NCBI GenBank assembly: GCA_030248215.1
Contig: JASANG010003443.1
Location: forward strand, 62,001 to 126,000
Direction: 5' to 3'
DNA length: 64,000 nt
Source: Enoplolaimus lenunculus
Taxonomy: Eukaryota; Nematoda; Enoplea; Enoplida; Thoracostomopsidae
Under the pieces are notes generated by a model. The model worked only from the letters and a program-made list of their open reading frames with translations, was not told the origin of the DNA and made no database searches. The position numbers and the translations under genes are program-made. This document shows, piece by piece, positions 1 to 13,283 of this stretch. Within the stretch, counting starts at the first letter, position 1, and each line of letters starts with the position of its first letter.

Positions 1-1848
1 TGTATCACCTTCTGAAACAATCCAACTACGGAACTTTGGGGCCTGAGGAACGATGGAGGCGGGAAATCAGATGTACTATACCAGTCCAAAAAAATTTACG
101 CCATCTTTATCAATGGTAACCTATTAATTTTACATAAAATGTAAAATTACAAACGTAAAAGAGTTTTCTTAAAGTTAAAACTGCTATCCAAACAAGGTTG
201 AACCGTAGTTTCATTGTTTGCTATCACTGTGAAAATGATGCTCATTGGAAGGCGGAAGCGGCCGATGCAGAATTTTCTGACGAGGGGCTGGTAAAAGTTT
301 TGAAACACAATTTTACTCTACGCTATATATGTGCCAATTTTCTGACCGGAAAAGTACGTTTTATCACAAAAACTTCCGACGAAAATCGTGCGCCCGTCCT
401 CATGATCTGTTAGTGCAAGGAGGCCATTTCCCAGGTACAGGAACAACGGGTACGATATCCGCAGCAGTGAACATGGTACAGTTCCGCTACGGTATTCATT
501 TGAAAAAAAAACATTTTTACGAAATTTATATTCGAATTTTGAGTTACACAAATGTGTAGGGCTCCACCGAAAGCCCGGTTCTGTTTCCAATAAAAAACCC
601 CGCTGGTCTCTAAAGAATTTTTACTAATAGCGCACTCGTTCAATTATTTTATTTGTATCTTCGATGCTATTTTTAAGTATAATTACCTAGCTACTCAATT
701 ACCTAGGTATTTAATTACCTAGGCATTTAATTACTTAGCTATTTAGTTACCTAGCTATTTAATTACGTAGCTATTTGATTACAAGCTATTTAATTACATA
801 GGTATTTAATTACCTAGCTATGCCCAGAAAGAAGCTCTGAACGAAAATTTCAAAAATCTTTATATATATGAGCTATTAGCAATTTCAACATTATTGAAAC
901 TGCCTAATGTTGTTTAATCTCCAGCGAAATGTGCTTAACTTTGTTCTTTATACTCAGTTGTACCCTGTAATGTTTGAAAATTCAAGCAACAACTAATACA
1001 ATGTAATATTTTAAAATTCAAAAATTTAAATATTCGCACCGCATTTCTCATGTACGAAATTCAAATTTACTTTACTTCCTGCGATGCATTTTTGCAGGAG
1101 CGTGGCCAGCATTTCATTTTGAGAAAAGATAATCTGAGTTGAAATTTTAAGCGGCCGTCATAGCTCGCGAAAATTTTTTTGACCAGCAAAATTTTTTCTA
1201 CCGCGTGTAGAAGTACTTTATATTTCGACTCGTTGCAGAATTTTTCGACTCGATGTGCCCCTATTTTCCATTGCATACGCCTCCGCCATTTCTCGAAGCA
1301 TTGGTGTTGTATATGTATGCATATATGTATGTATGTATATAACTTCTTCCGACTACAAATGTGGTTTTGATAAATGAGGGTTTGTGGGCGCGGATCGGGT
1401 CAAGTTTCACACTTTGAAGCTAAAAGAAACTTTTCAGCTGTTTGACTTAAAGTTGGCGTTGGTTTCCAAACGGATTTTTATATTTTAAATTTAATTGCTG
1501 TGTGGGGCGTGCGTAATTTTAACTTAATAATCGGGTTTATTCCAGATTGAGTTTTTTGTTTATACTTTCTAGTATTAATAATACATCGTTAGGCTAAGCA
1601 ATTGAGACACGAACATGTCGTAAATCGACATAACAAAATTGTAACTTTATTTTTATTAAAACAAATTTAGTCTTAATTCTCATAACATGATTTAGATTTT
1701 AGAAATTTAGCCTAACAAATTAGTTCTGCAGCCGCCTTGGCGTCTAATTTAGGCGACGATAATATCGGACGCTGCTATGTTATAATACCCACCAATCGAA
1801 CTCCACAACTATTTTGGTTTAGAAAAAGTTTTTTATTAAGAAATAATA
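1..1848. other. Non-coding AT-rich flank
   Basis: Apart from the 16-bp minisatellite (681-822) and a short ATGTATGTATAT run (~1312-1340), I see no gene, splice-supported exon or recognisable element. Confidence 0.6.
681..822. repeat. 16-bp minisatellite, about 9 units
   Basis: Unit AATTACCTAGCTATTT repeated from 681 to 822 with single-base variants (CTAGG for CTAGC) and one 15-base unit. Each unit contains the palindrome CCTAGG or its one-base variant. Confidence 0.85.
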
Positions 1849-2022
1849 CCAATGTATAGAAAAGGGCCGCAACAGCATTATTTAGCATATTCCTAAGCAT
1901 AAGCGTAGAATGAGTTTATACCTAAGCCTAAGCCTAAGTCTTACCAAAAATTAGTCTAACGCTTCAGATTACTCTATTGCAGTCGCACACAAAAACGTTC
2001 CGCGCCTGATCTTTACATGGTC
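1849..2022 (+). mobile_element. TTAGGC-bearing MITE copy
   Basis: It begins CCAATGTATAGAAAAGGGCC, contains AGCATATTCCTAAGC and CCTAAGCCTAAGCCTAAG, and ends CCGCGCCTGATCTTTACATG. This matches the family's layout of telomere-like units framed by inverse CATGTA/GGCC ends, but it is diverged. Confidence 0.7.
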
Positions 2023-2650
2023 CGTAAATAATTGTTAGCGTAAACTTTAAATTAATTTTAGAGCTCGTATTCTCAAATGTGTGTAGCACCTATTACCAGT
2101 TGGTGATAGGCCTTGTAACTTTCGAAGCATGGAATAATGAGGTTTGAAATTCAGCACATTTATTGCTTTCGATTTTCTCTGCTTCTGTACAAATTTTGAG
2201 ATCTGTAGTTGCACCAGTTCGTTAGTTTGAAAACCTGTTTACTAACTGGTAATAGGTGCTATATACATTTGACAATATGGGCCTAGGTTACAAATTTCTA
2301 TTTTATAGAACAAAGTTAGCAATCATCACTCATGTACCCCATAGCTTTGATTTTAATAATTCAACCCCCGCTAGTTTGTTTCTCACCATCACCCCTTTTT
2401 ACACAATTTAGCATCCCACACTTCAGAAGATTTCTCGTTTTTGCATTTACAAAAAAGTTGTTTCGCATCGAATCACTTTTCAATCGTTGATTTCCTATTT
2501 TCTTATCACAAAAGAAAGTTTATATTTGACAAATAATAACGAAACGAGAAAAAACACTTAAAATTGAAAAACTGTTCAATTTTTGTTGTAGTAAATGTTT
2601 GTTTTTGTATAAAAGAAGATGCTTAAATGTAACTATCAAGCCGCACTAGC

Positions 2651-2708
2651 GGATCCTAAATGGAATCCGCGGATCCTAAATGGAATCCGCGGATCCTAAA
2701 TGGAATCC
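2651..2708. repeat. 20-bp x3 palindromic repeat
   Basis: GGATCCTAAATGGAATCCGC occurs three times in a row (2651, 2671, 2691). Each unit is itself nearly palindromic: GGATCC versus GGAATCC with TAAATG between. Confidence 0.85.
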
Positions 2709-4116
2709 AGGTCGTTGCGAATACGCGACCCTCGAACAGGAATAAAAGCCAAAAAATTTTGCATTAATATTCAGTGCTAAATTTGCGTTTAGTTTTCTCG
2801 CTCGCTAGCTTTTTTAGCTATCATTATCTTGTGACTTCCCGTCGAAAGTTTTTAACTCCGCCACTGCGTCGAACGAGTTGAAATGTAAACGTTTTTCAAT
2901 ATTGTAACATTTTTAGTATAAACTCAAATTGTAAACAACTGTGGTGTATTAATTATTTGAGAGGGCACATCGTACTCTTGTTTAGTGAATATACAAAATA
3001 AAAGCCATTCAAAACCTTTAAATTGATGCTGTGATAAAGTGTTTTTTGCTGGAGTTAAGTAAACTTGCGTTTTGTGGTAAAATTGACAAAAATTTGTTTG
3101 CAAAATTTTCAAATCATTTCAAATGAATCGGTATTTTTTGGGAAATAAATTAAAAATTATTGAAATATTATTGCGCTTCGCTGTTAACAGAACTGAGCGG
3201 AATAAGTCCAATTTTTTGTAATTTAAGAACTCTCAAATTTTGACTAAAAATAAAGAAACCAGTGACTCATACGAGAAACATTTTTAACAACAATTTTTAA
3301 CAATTTTTGCTAAAAGTTTAGCTTAATAGGTCTATGATGCACCATCTCTTTATGGAACAGATAAATTGGACATTATAACTAGAAATAACATTTTACAATA
3401 TCCGAAAGTTAAGCGTTTCAACAATAAGCAAATAGCAATTTAAATGCAAACTGCAGTTAAAATGCATTGCTTATTCGTTTAATGTTTAAGCAAGAAAAAT
3501 TTTAACTTTTTTTACAGTTTTTACTGCTGTATTTGAGTTGTAATTGCTCTTCACCCATCAGGCCGAGAACATTTAATAAGCATACAATCATAAATCTAGC
3601 TGAACGCTTTAGGTAAACTATTTTTGTCAAGAAACTCTTAAATTTGTCCAAGAAGTTTTTACTGGCGTTTTATTGCGACAAGATTAGCAGATTTTAGACG
3701 GCATAAGGTAGGAATGGCTAGCTATTGTAGCACTTTTTAAACTTTTTGACGGGTGATAGCGCAGATTTTGTTTGTGTCACAAGATCACAACTTTAACGCA
3801 AGGAGGTAAATTTTTTGCTGTAAGGGTTTGATTGCATTTCCTAACAGCCATGTATTACTACTGTTAGCCAAGGAATCATATGAGATTCTGGTTAACTATT
3901 TGTAAGATATGATCATACGAGTTAGTTGAAAAAATTTTTGGAAAATAATTAAAACATTTTATCGGTTTAAAATTCGAATGCCAGCTAAGCGCCAAAGTGT
4001 GGGCCCTATCTCGCCCATTAGCGCATTGAGAGGGGAGGGGGTACGGCATCCCACTTCAGAAATTTTTTGTGTTAAAATGGTAACGTCTTCTACAATTTTT
4101 CGCATCAGGAAATTAA

Positions 4117-4317
4117 GCCCATGTAAAGATCAGGGACGGAACTTTTTCTGTCTGACTAGAATAGAGTATGCTTATGGTTTAAACGAATTTTTTGCTTGGC
4201 TCAGGCTTAGGTTTAGGCTTAGGAATAAACTCAATCTTACGCTCAGGCTTAGGCTTACGCTTAGGCTTAGGAATATGCTTATATAATACTGTTCAGCCAC
4301 TGTTCTCAACATTGGCC
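4117..4317 (-). mobile_element. TTAGGC-bearing MITE copy, reverse orientation
   Basis: It starts GCCCATGTAAAGATCAGGGA, has TTAGGCTTAGG runs at ~4205-4275, then GGAATATGCTTATATAATAC and the end ACATTGGCC-like at 4308-4317. The same parts occur in inverse order in the + copies. Confidence 0.72.
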
Positions 4318-4799
4318 GAAAATTGGTACATATATCTTGAATACAGTAAAAATTACGTTTCAAAATTTTTGCCAGCCTGCCATCCTGTAAGAAATTTCAC
4401 GATTCGCCGCTGGTCTCGCCGATGATACCCATCCGTTGAGAAATTTGTAAAATTGCTTCAATTTAAAAAATTTTGACCCAATCGGTGCATTGAATTGAAT
4501 GAGTCATTAAAAACTTTCCATTTATCTAAAGCATCGCATTTAATATTAACGATCGGATTTTAAAACGTATCAGTTTTCACGGACCATCCATAGTTGTAAT
4601 TTGGTGGTAAAATAATGGCAATTTTTGCGTCGGAAGAGTAGCGTAAAAATATTTTTTATTATAAATTTTCAAAAAATTTAGAATATTTTTTTTGAGTATT
4701 TTAAAAAATATCAAATTTAAACCATCATAAATGATGTCCAAGTTTGTCGAGCCGGTAACAGCAGCCTCGATCGAGTCATCAAACATTACTGTTGAGTTT

Positions 4800-5240
4800 G
4801 AAGGATTTGATCGTGTGTGCCGGCAGGTACGATCACGTGGGCGCAGCTATAATCCCCGGTCAGGCGCGTAGTCAGTTCACCTTGCTAGGGGTCAGGCTAA
4901 AAATTTTTCAGGAGGGCAATCAAGGGCTTTCAATGTTTTACAAGCAAGTTGAAAATTTTCTAGGCGGCCAAAATTTTTTCCGAGGGCTCAGCCCACCTTA
5001 AGCATTGCGGTGTTCAGTTGGGAAACAAAATTTCCCCAATTCCAAAGTTCTAGAGCAGGGCCGGCGTTAGGATAGTCAGCCCCACTCACACAGGTCCGAG
5101 GGAGGGTCGAGTAAATTGTTTCACAACCTTATGACTTCGTGGTCTGCGAAACATTATTTAGTTTGCAAATCTTGAGCCCTCGTGCGTCAGACGACCAGTT
5201 CGAGAGGTGGGGGCCGCTTCCGCTGGTCCAAAAGCCATCA
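4800..5240. repeat. Degenerate interspersed repeat (CAAGCAAGGTTGAAAATTTT family)
   Basis: Carries TTTACAAGCAAGTTGAAAAT and TCCGAGGGCTCAGCCCACC, also seen in part at 9130-9200, 22075-22230 and 25270-25380, and at 17400-17480 with the sign reversed. It then runs into AGGTCCGAGGGAGGG ... ACTTCGTGGTCTGCGAAA, which also recurs at 8360-8480. The terminal structure is unclear. It appears to be a decayed, moderately repeated element of unknown class. Confidence 0.45.
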
Positions 5241-7965
5241 ACGCTGCTACGTCGCGTCCATTAGAAAAGAAGAAAGTTTAATGGAAACTACTGTTGGTGT
5301 GAGGAAAACATTTTTTGAAAATCCCTTCGATATGAGTGAACAATCAAAATTATTGATAGTTGCGTAATTTTTAATTTCAAAATTTTTTCTCAGTTTTATA
5401 CGTGAACGAACGCCGCATTTTGCGTCCCTTAAAAATTGAAAATTACAAATTTAAAATTGTGCGAAATATGAATTTTTTTCGGTGCGCGCAGACTCCGGAA
5501 GTCAATTATTGATGAGTTTATTTCGATAAATTTCGGTCTGATAATTTATTTTTGTTCGGTTTTACCAGCAGACGCGGGTGGCAGCCTTGGAGGATCCAAG
5601 GCGACACCCGTTGCTATGCCTGTTCAACAGTGATCAAAACCAAAATTTTATGATTTTGTACTAAAATTTCGTTTGGCTTTTCGTTCGCTTTGGGTCGCGA
5701 GCTTCATTCAATGATATACTGGATTAATATCCCCGGTTAAAAATCTCTGAATCTGTCATTGTTCTATTTACCAGTGGTATACGTGTGCAGGGGCTTCCAA
5801 CAGTGCGTGGGTTCATCAAATTTGAAAAATGAGTCAAATTATAATTTAATTTTCTCTTGGGTTTTTTGACTTTTAAATCTGTAGGAGATTTGTGTGATGG
5901 AAACACACTATACACGGACAGGGCGTGTCCAAGGGGAGGAATACGAGTATATATGTCTGCGCGAAATTAATTGGACGGACCACAAAAATGGCCTTTTTAA
6001 GGTTTACAATACTCTGAATGTTTCAAAAATTAATATTCTCAATCGCTACGTTGGGTTGCGAAAAAAATTCTACATGACAATATTCGAACAGTAAATGAAA
6101 TCGTGGCTACGCCCCAGCAATGTACAGCAGTGGTTACGATCGGCAGGCTCAGAAGCTCAATTAAATTGTCAAATTTCACCCATGAACACACTTGGGTAGT
6201 GTGAGATTAATTTTTTTTTGATAATTTTATAAAAATTAAGGGCACATTTTTGTTTCTCATCCAGTTCAAAGTTTCAAAATTTCATTCGAATAAAATTAAC
6301 CAAAATTGTAAAATATTATTTTTTCGATTATTGTATTTTGAGAAAAAAAATTACTGAAATTCGGTCCATTGCAGGGTATGAAAACAAGGTTGACGCTGTC
6401 ACAGTTGTGACAGGTTTAACAGTAGCAATGGACAATATTTGAAGTATGATGTTTTTTTTCAATTTTTCAAAAAATGAAACTTTGTTAGTGATTCGTTTTG
6501 AGTTTTACTGACGAAGTCAGCTTGATTTCGAAGCGATGAAACGGTTTTGTTAAAGCCTTGGGTTGAAGAATTTACGTATTTTCGACGCAAAATTTGGAAT
6601 TCTAGCACGATAAAACTTTGTTAGTCTTTTACGAGAGAACTTTTTGAATTATAATTTTTAGCAAAATAGTAATCGATATATAGAATGAAATTTGGTTATT
6701 CGTGAAAATGTTTAAATTATATACTGTATAAAATTTGCCCTAATATGACAACCAAAGTATTTTTACCTACAAACCGTCATATCATAGTGAAAAATACCGG
6801 AGCTGGACGTCAACAAAACATGCTGGAGCTGAAGGTGAGGTAAAATTAGGTAGTCAAAATGATGGTTAATTAGTTAATTTTAGCCAACATCTGCAATATG
6901 TTGATTTAAGTTGTTTGATTTTACGCTAATTTTCTGCGAAATTTCGAAAATTCATTCGTGAAAATGGCGACAAAAGTTCAACAAAACGTGGTAAACAGAT
7001 AAATTTAGCATAATTATGCAAAATTTCACTACCGAAATTGCCGACAACCTGCGACAAAAATTTTGCCGGAGCCCGAAGCACACTTTCGGTTGTACCCTGG
7101 TTCACATTAGCATGGTTGTATTAAAGGCCGTGTCATTGAACCACAGCTTGCTAGAGCACTATTACCCACGAGCTTTAAATCGAGTTGTGATTTGACGTTC
7201 AATCCAGAAAATCACCAACTTTCTACCAGTCACCTGATAACCCATATTTGCTACACGTTCGCATAGTTCTTTGCTTCTTAAAACTAACTCTACAATAACA
7301 AAAAATAGCCTTTATTTGCTGCGAAAACCGCCTAAAAACATCAAAAATTTGACGAATTATACGTATAATTCTGACTTAATCATGGTACTGTACTTGTTTA
7401 GTATTTTAATACTACGTCTACAGACGAACAGATTTCTATACAATTTTGACCTTCACACACAGTCGTTTCTCACTCCCACCCCCCCGGTATTGCTCACCTC
7501 GTTTTCGTTTCAATGTTATAATCCGATACTAAACCATCTGTGGAATGCTACTTCAATTCGAATATAGACAAACATGCGTTGAAAATTGCAATTTTACTTC
7601 AATACACTGTTGTATTTTCATTATAATTGTAACGATAAGTGTACTCAGTTAACTCGACTATGCGAGCGCTCAGCTCACATGCGTTGAAGTCAAACATGGG
7701 TAAGGATTTTTGATTCTTTTGATTTTTGGGTTAGCTTTGAGGTCCCGTAACGACGCTTTATTGGCTCAAAGTTATAAGCAGCACGATAATATATTTTTTG
7801 GCCAATCAGAACAGTGCCGTGTTTATGGTGTTAGGGTCTTAAGTAAAAGCGAATGCGAGGAGCTCGAAGTCCAATAAACGCTCGCTCGCTCCCTGCTCGA
7901 GTTCTTTTTAAGTCTTTTATTAATGTATTTAATGATTCAAAAATAATCTATTTTGTCCAATGTTC

Positions 7966-8127
7966 AATAAAGGCCGTATCTATGTATTAAGTGTATTCCT
8001 GAGCCTCAGCCTACCTGTTGACAAAAGCGTATTTCTAAGCCTAAGCCTAAGTAAAGAAAATAGTCTAGAATCTAAAAGCCTACTGTTTTACAAACCCACC
8101 AGATACCGGACGGCCCTGTAACATGGG
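7966..8127 (+). mobile_element. TTAGGC-bearing MITE copy, diverged
   Basis: Starts near AAAGGCCGTATCTATGTATT, carries TTTCTAAGCCTAAGCCTAAG at ~8033, and ends CGGCCCTGTAACATGGGCC. The right end matches the family closely, the left end poorly. Confidence 0.55.
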
Positions 8128-8354
8128 CCACTATTTCGGTATGACATAGCATAGTGGCGGACCCGGGTTTTTCTAGTGGGTGAATCGTACTTAAACTGCG
8201 GGCGTCTAATTTACACGCACCCATATTTAAAGTTAAAGCTTAGGCGCAGCTAAGCATTTTCTTTACATCCAACCCGGACCGCCCTAAAGAGCCTTTTAGG
8301 CAGTATACTAGACCGTTTGTGTACAAGTGCTGCGTTAGGGTATTCGGCCTGCCC

Positions 8355-8500
8355 CCTAAATAGGTCCGCAGGGGCCCTCAAAAAAAGTTTCATAACCTTA
8401 CCCATATCCTGTGACACTTGCAAAACTAACTTCGTGGTCCGCGAAAAAATGTTTAGTTTGCCAAGATTGGGCACCCTCGGGTTGGCCCGCCCACAAAACG
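8355..8500. repeat. Second copy of the AACTTCGTGGTCCGCGAAA repeat
   Basis: AGGTCCGCAGGGGCCCTC, TTCATAACCTTA, AACTTCGTGGTCCGCGAAA and ATGTTTAGTTTGCCAAGATT align with 5090-5180. No coding sense. Confidence 0.45.
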
Positions 8501-8821
8501 GGCGTTTGAGGGGCGCTGTCGCCGGCATCATTTTATGTAGGAAAGCTTAAAAATTTATTTGTCATCAAATTGCAGTAGCATCTACGCAAATCTTGCATCA
8601 CAGAACGTTTAACGAACAACTATAAGAATACTGTTTTATTTCCTTTTATTTGTGATGTTTCTCGTTTTTAATCTTATACCTAAACTTCTAATTCCCTGCG
8701 GAACAAAGTAACAGTTTCGCTCTTAAGCTTTAGTCGTCAAAGGTATTTACTGTCCGTACTTTGAGTATCGTTTAAGAGCAAACAAAAATGTGGTTATAAT
8801 CCTCGCCAAGACCCACCGCAT

Positions 8822-8893
8822 GGTCGACGATACTGTGGACTCCAAGTTGTTGGTCGATAAGTTGTCGGGTGCCGAATTGTCGTGATATACCAA
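8822..8893. mobile_element. Fragment of the CGACAA-ended family
   Basis: GTCGACGATACTGTGG ... GATAAGTTGTCGGGTGCCGA and ATTGTCGTGATATACC match one end of the family. No second end was found nearby. Confidence 0.45.
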
Positions 8894-9398
8894 TTGGCAG
8901 TATTATTTTCTGAGAATTACTCTATAAAACGCAAATTAACCATATTTTAATATTGCTAGCGACTAACAGTAGGTTGCTAGTTTGACCATGTTAAATAACA
9001 GAGGCCTGTTTATTAGGAGATTGCTGCAAAAAAATTTTTTTGATGGCTTGTTATCCATTGAAACATATCGTTTATTTTCGGTTGGTGGGAGTCCTGGTAC
9101 CCGGGCCTCTGCCCCCCACCTTTACTCCAGAGCTGAGCAAAGTTTAAAAAATTCTTAGAGGGAGCTAAACGAGCTCTACCCACTTGGCCACGTGCCCGTG
9201 TTATCTTCTGGTTCCCATCCGTCAAAAATGATCAATTTTAGCACTGAAGAAACGGCACACGCAAACTTTAAACGTCTATAAATTTGATCTAATTATTAGT
9301 TTCTCACGGTCTAAAGACTAACACAAACTAAGTATATCAATCTGTTTAGTACTTAACACCTTTAAGATTGACAAAAACATTTTGCAGCGTACCTACAG

Positions 9399-9591
9399 TG
9401 CCAGAGTAGGCTATGGTGCACCCCCCGCAGTTCCAGGGCGTGGGCCCTTATGGATACTCAAAATATTTTCGAAATTCTGATGGATATTATCGGCTATTTT
9501 TTGTTTAACATTTTGTCAGAATGGGGGCGTCTGGTCAGGGTGGGGTACCCCCAAATGTGGGGTATGGGGGGGATGACTGCTCCGGCCCTGA
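9399..9591. mobile_element. Short element with CCAGAG/CTCCGG ends
   Basis: AGTGCCAGAGTAGGCTATGG at the left and GACTGCTCCGGCCCTG at the right are loosely inverse. The interior holds G/C-rich tracts (GGGGTACCCCCAAATGTGGG). Probably related to 13124-13283. Confidence 0.4.
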
Positions 9592-12287
9592 CAGCGTTTG
9601 ATATTTGACAGTGGCAATTGTGTCTTCAAAAATTGTTTTGAAGACAGTCAAGTTAATCGCAACAATGTATAAATTTAAAATGTTCTTTTACATTTGCCGC
9701 TGCCTTGCGCCATACTGAGCGAAGTGTTTTTGCAATAATTATTTATATTTTGTAAAAAATTTAAATTTCTACCTCATACGTGTTCGTAGAGTTAAAATCT
9801 GGTACTGGGGTGTACGTTAATTCTATTTTAAATTTAGTTTTTATCAACGGCGGGCCTTCAAAGACCAATCAGTGTATTTATTTCCTACTGGATTTAAAAG
9901 TTTCGTTCGCGGATCTGCAATAAAGCAGCAATAGACCTGCTTGTTAGATACCTTTGGGTTTTAATTAACAAAAACATGACCCCAGAAAATGATTTTTAAT
10001 AATCTCTACACCCCTCTACCATGGTATGCTAGCTGCAAATCAGTGTCCACATCGCGTCAAGGGTACCGTGGTTATGGTTGCCGGCTTCCTCCCAAACCAA
10101 AGTTCAGACCCATTCGCAGTGGTGAATCAAGGTTTATCGCAAGCGAAGTGAGCAAGAAGCCAGACGCAATTTTTAGTATTACATCAACAAATTGAAACCT
10201 TTAATTTTTGTTTGGATTCGATGCAGGATCCGATGCCCCCAGCATTGGCCTTAAATCTGCAAATGCCTTTTAGATTAAAAATGTATCGGTTCATTTTGTT
10301 AATACCTTCTGCTACGAGTGCCATAGCTAGTGATATTAAATTTGACGCGCGAAGCGAGTTAAAAATCAGACACTTTTTCTCAAACCAAACATCTCAAAAA
10401 GTCTATTTTTAATTCCAGTAAAACTTTAGAAATTGTTTTTGGCCCTCTATTTGGGCGTATTGCACACATTCAATGATTTTGTCAACTTGGCTGTGTTTGT
10501 ACTATTTATACTAAACGCATATTTTGTCGTGCTTTCGGTCCAAATAAACTTCTTGTCTTGTCTTGTCTATTCAAACAGGAGCATTTTTTAGGCCGGGGTT
10601 CCCACTGGAGGGGCATCGCTGAGCACTGGCCTGATGGAGTCGATTGCAAGCTATATAAGTACAAAGGTTGAAGCGCTGTTGCAAGTTGATCAAAACGATG
10701 ACATTTGTGAACATTTATCAATTCCTAATTTGTTTACTAATTAGCATATTAGCTCATTTAATTAAACCTAAATTAGGCCTTTTTACATAATGTCACTCAC
10801 TGAAAATTAAGGTTAGAAGCGATGTGTTTTGAGTACTAAACAATTTTTGGGTGTGAGAAATCTGAATAAATGGTCTATGAACCTCCAAAATCGATAAATC
10901 AATAGTTAGCTACTAATTAATTAAGCATATTAGCTATGTAACTATGACAGTTGAGTTTGAAATTATTGATTTTTATAAGTGTTTGAGCGTTGTCAACCTT
11001 AGAGTTTTCGGGCATGAAAAACTGAAATATAGCGTTCAGAAATTTGAAGGCACAAAAATTAGTTAGCTTCACGCTATTTAGCATAGTACCTATGCCAATT
11101 ATAACAATATGAGTGCATTATCTTTTATAACTTTCGGTTTTATTGGTGTATAATACTATCTACCGCACAATATTTAGATAACAAACACTGAAAAGTGTCC
11201 CTCAAAACTTTCAATGTTTGCAAACTTGTAAGATATTCGCTAATATTAGCACGTTAAGTATTGCTATTGTTGCATTTGAGCATATTGTCACTAAGTGGGT
11301 CCAAGCTTCGCTCAATACGTGTGTGCTTCGACTACGCCCGATCATTATTCTCTTGTAATAACAAACTTCGTAACCAGTTCAAAAGCACGAGAGTTCAGTA
11401 CAACAGAAGTTTGAGTTGAACATTTTAAAAGTAATTTTTCAATTTAAGATGTCAATTTATATTTAAATATACATCGATTTGAAGATATTTTGAAAACAAA
11501 AACTTTTCGCGTTTAATTCTACAGACGTGTCCTTAAAACTGCCGACCTTGGAACGTAAATTCGTATCGCATCGCTAAGATAGTTTTTTCTTGCGCGACCT
11601 ATTTAACAGCGTAAGGTACTGCTTTTTTTGAAGTTTGTGTGTTTCCTATTTCACTTTTTACTGGGTTTCAACAAAAACAATTTCAAATAGAGCGGCAGCT
11701 GAAATTATTGGTACAGCATGAAGCCTTGAGAATTTCAACCCAACAGTATCTAGGCATTGTAAAAAGGTGTCTGCTGATTTTGGGGGTACCGGTGTACCCA
11801 TGAACATCGTACTGGCTGAAGTTCTTAGCTTTGTATTGTGAGTAGGAGTTTAGTAAATTTAAAAAAATTATGGCTATTGCGCATGTTTATAATTTTAAAA
11901 TTTTCTAAACATGGCATTTAAAAGTATATATAGATTTAAAATGCATGATTGCTTGTCATGAACAGAGTCTAGTTTCATGCACAGTAGATGCGGTCTATTT
12001 ATGCGTTATGTAATGATTAGTAATGCGACTGTCGCAGTTATGACGTATTTTAGGGATATTTGAGTAAGTAAAAAATTCAGATCAATTAAAGTCACATCCA
12101 AAGGTAAACTTGCTTGCCATGGTATCAATTAAAGTTACCCAGCGCAAAATTTCAAGTGCTCACAGAGTGAAAATGTGGGAACGAATCAACCAGTAGCATT
12201 GTGAAAATTTAAAAATAGGCCATAGTAATTCTTATACCCACCCTGTAGTTATTGAAATAACATCGTAATAACTACACATGACGCTAT

Positions 12288-12461
12288 CACGACAATTGGA
12301 CGCCCGACAACTCGTCGACCGGTAACTTTTAATCCGACAATTTGTCGCCCATGAATATGTTTAGCCTTAGGTTTAGGCTTAGAATTACGCTTACGATTTT
12401 ATGCTTAGATTTATTAATTGGCTTACGGACACTATTGACCGACGAATCCTCGTAGATTACC
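12288..12461. mobile_element. CGACAA-ended MITE copy
   Basis: Starts CACGACAATTGGACGCCCGA, has internal TTAGCCTTAGGTTTAGGCTT and GATTTTATGCTTAGATTTAT, and ends ACTATTGACCGACGAATCCT followed by CGTAGATT. It shares both ends and the internal TTAGG-like tract with copies at 15448, 19485 and 49955. Confidence 0.6.
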
Positions 12462-13123
12462 ATGTGACATCTTTGATTTGTCCAAAAATGGTCGGATTTT
12501 GAAATTTTTTCGCACATATCGATTGCTCATGGCCTGCGTGCTGATCATTTATCAAGTTCACCGAACTATTTCCACCCAACAAATCTGATACAATGACTTT
12601 CTTGCCGATTAAAACGCTAAAATCAAAACAGCGGCGTGATTCTTTTGAAATTCAACCTCTCCCCAGAAGCTGTATACTTTGTCACTGAAAGATGCTTTTA
12701 AGCCATTATTTGGCAGCAAATGTCTGTCCTGAAATTGCAAAACAACCCCCTATTTCAAAACAGAATTTTGGCTCCACAATGCTGTGTATCATTTACCCCC
12801 CTCTGGTTGTGCGTGGGCGATGTGACAAAGTGCCCAGTGTCGCTGCAACTCAGCTTTGTGTCTGCTACTGTTGTTTTGGTGGTATATTTCCGGAAGTTTA
12901 AAGTTTAATTAATTATCGACATAAACTCAACCAACACAAATTTTAAGGCACAGGTTTTATATCCGGTATTTTGTTTCGTTTGAAAAGGTTTGTTACAAAT
13001 TTGTTTAACGGAATAGTAAAGGCATTGTCGGATCTAGCGGGATGTTCCGGCGTACCTTTGTCACTCATGATTAGATAGATAAACATTTTGTGTTACAATT
13101 GGATTTTTTCCATTATATCCTTG

Positions 13124-13283
13124 GCCGGAGCAGCCATCCCCCGTATCCCCGATTTAGGGCCCCCACCTCACAGCGGGGACGCCTTTCTAAGAAGATTCTA
13201 AACAATAATTTGAAAAAATGTTATTATTGCAAGGGGTCTTCACCCCAGAATTTTTTTGGGGGGACCCTAGCCTGCTCCGGCAC
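13124..13283. mobile_element. Short element with inverse CCGGAGCAG ends
   Basis: GCCGGAGCAGCCATCCCCCG at the left mirrors AGCCTGCTCCGGCAC at the right. The interior has runs of C and G (CCCCGATTTAGGGCCCCC, TTTTTTTGGGGGGACC). A similar pair of ends frames 9399-9591. Confidence 0.5.

Noticed and set aside
9989-10412. Two adjacent plus-strand frames of 66-68 codons
   Set aside because: Looked faintly protein-like, but no splice sites in compatible phase, no domain, and stops separate them.
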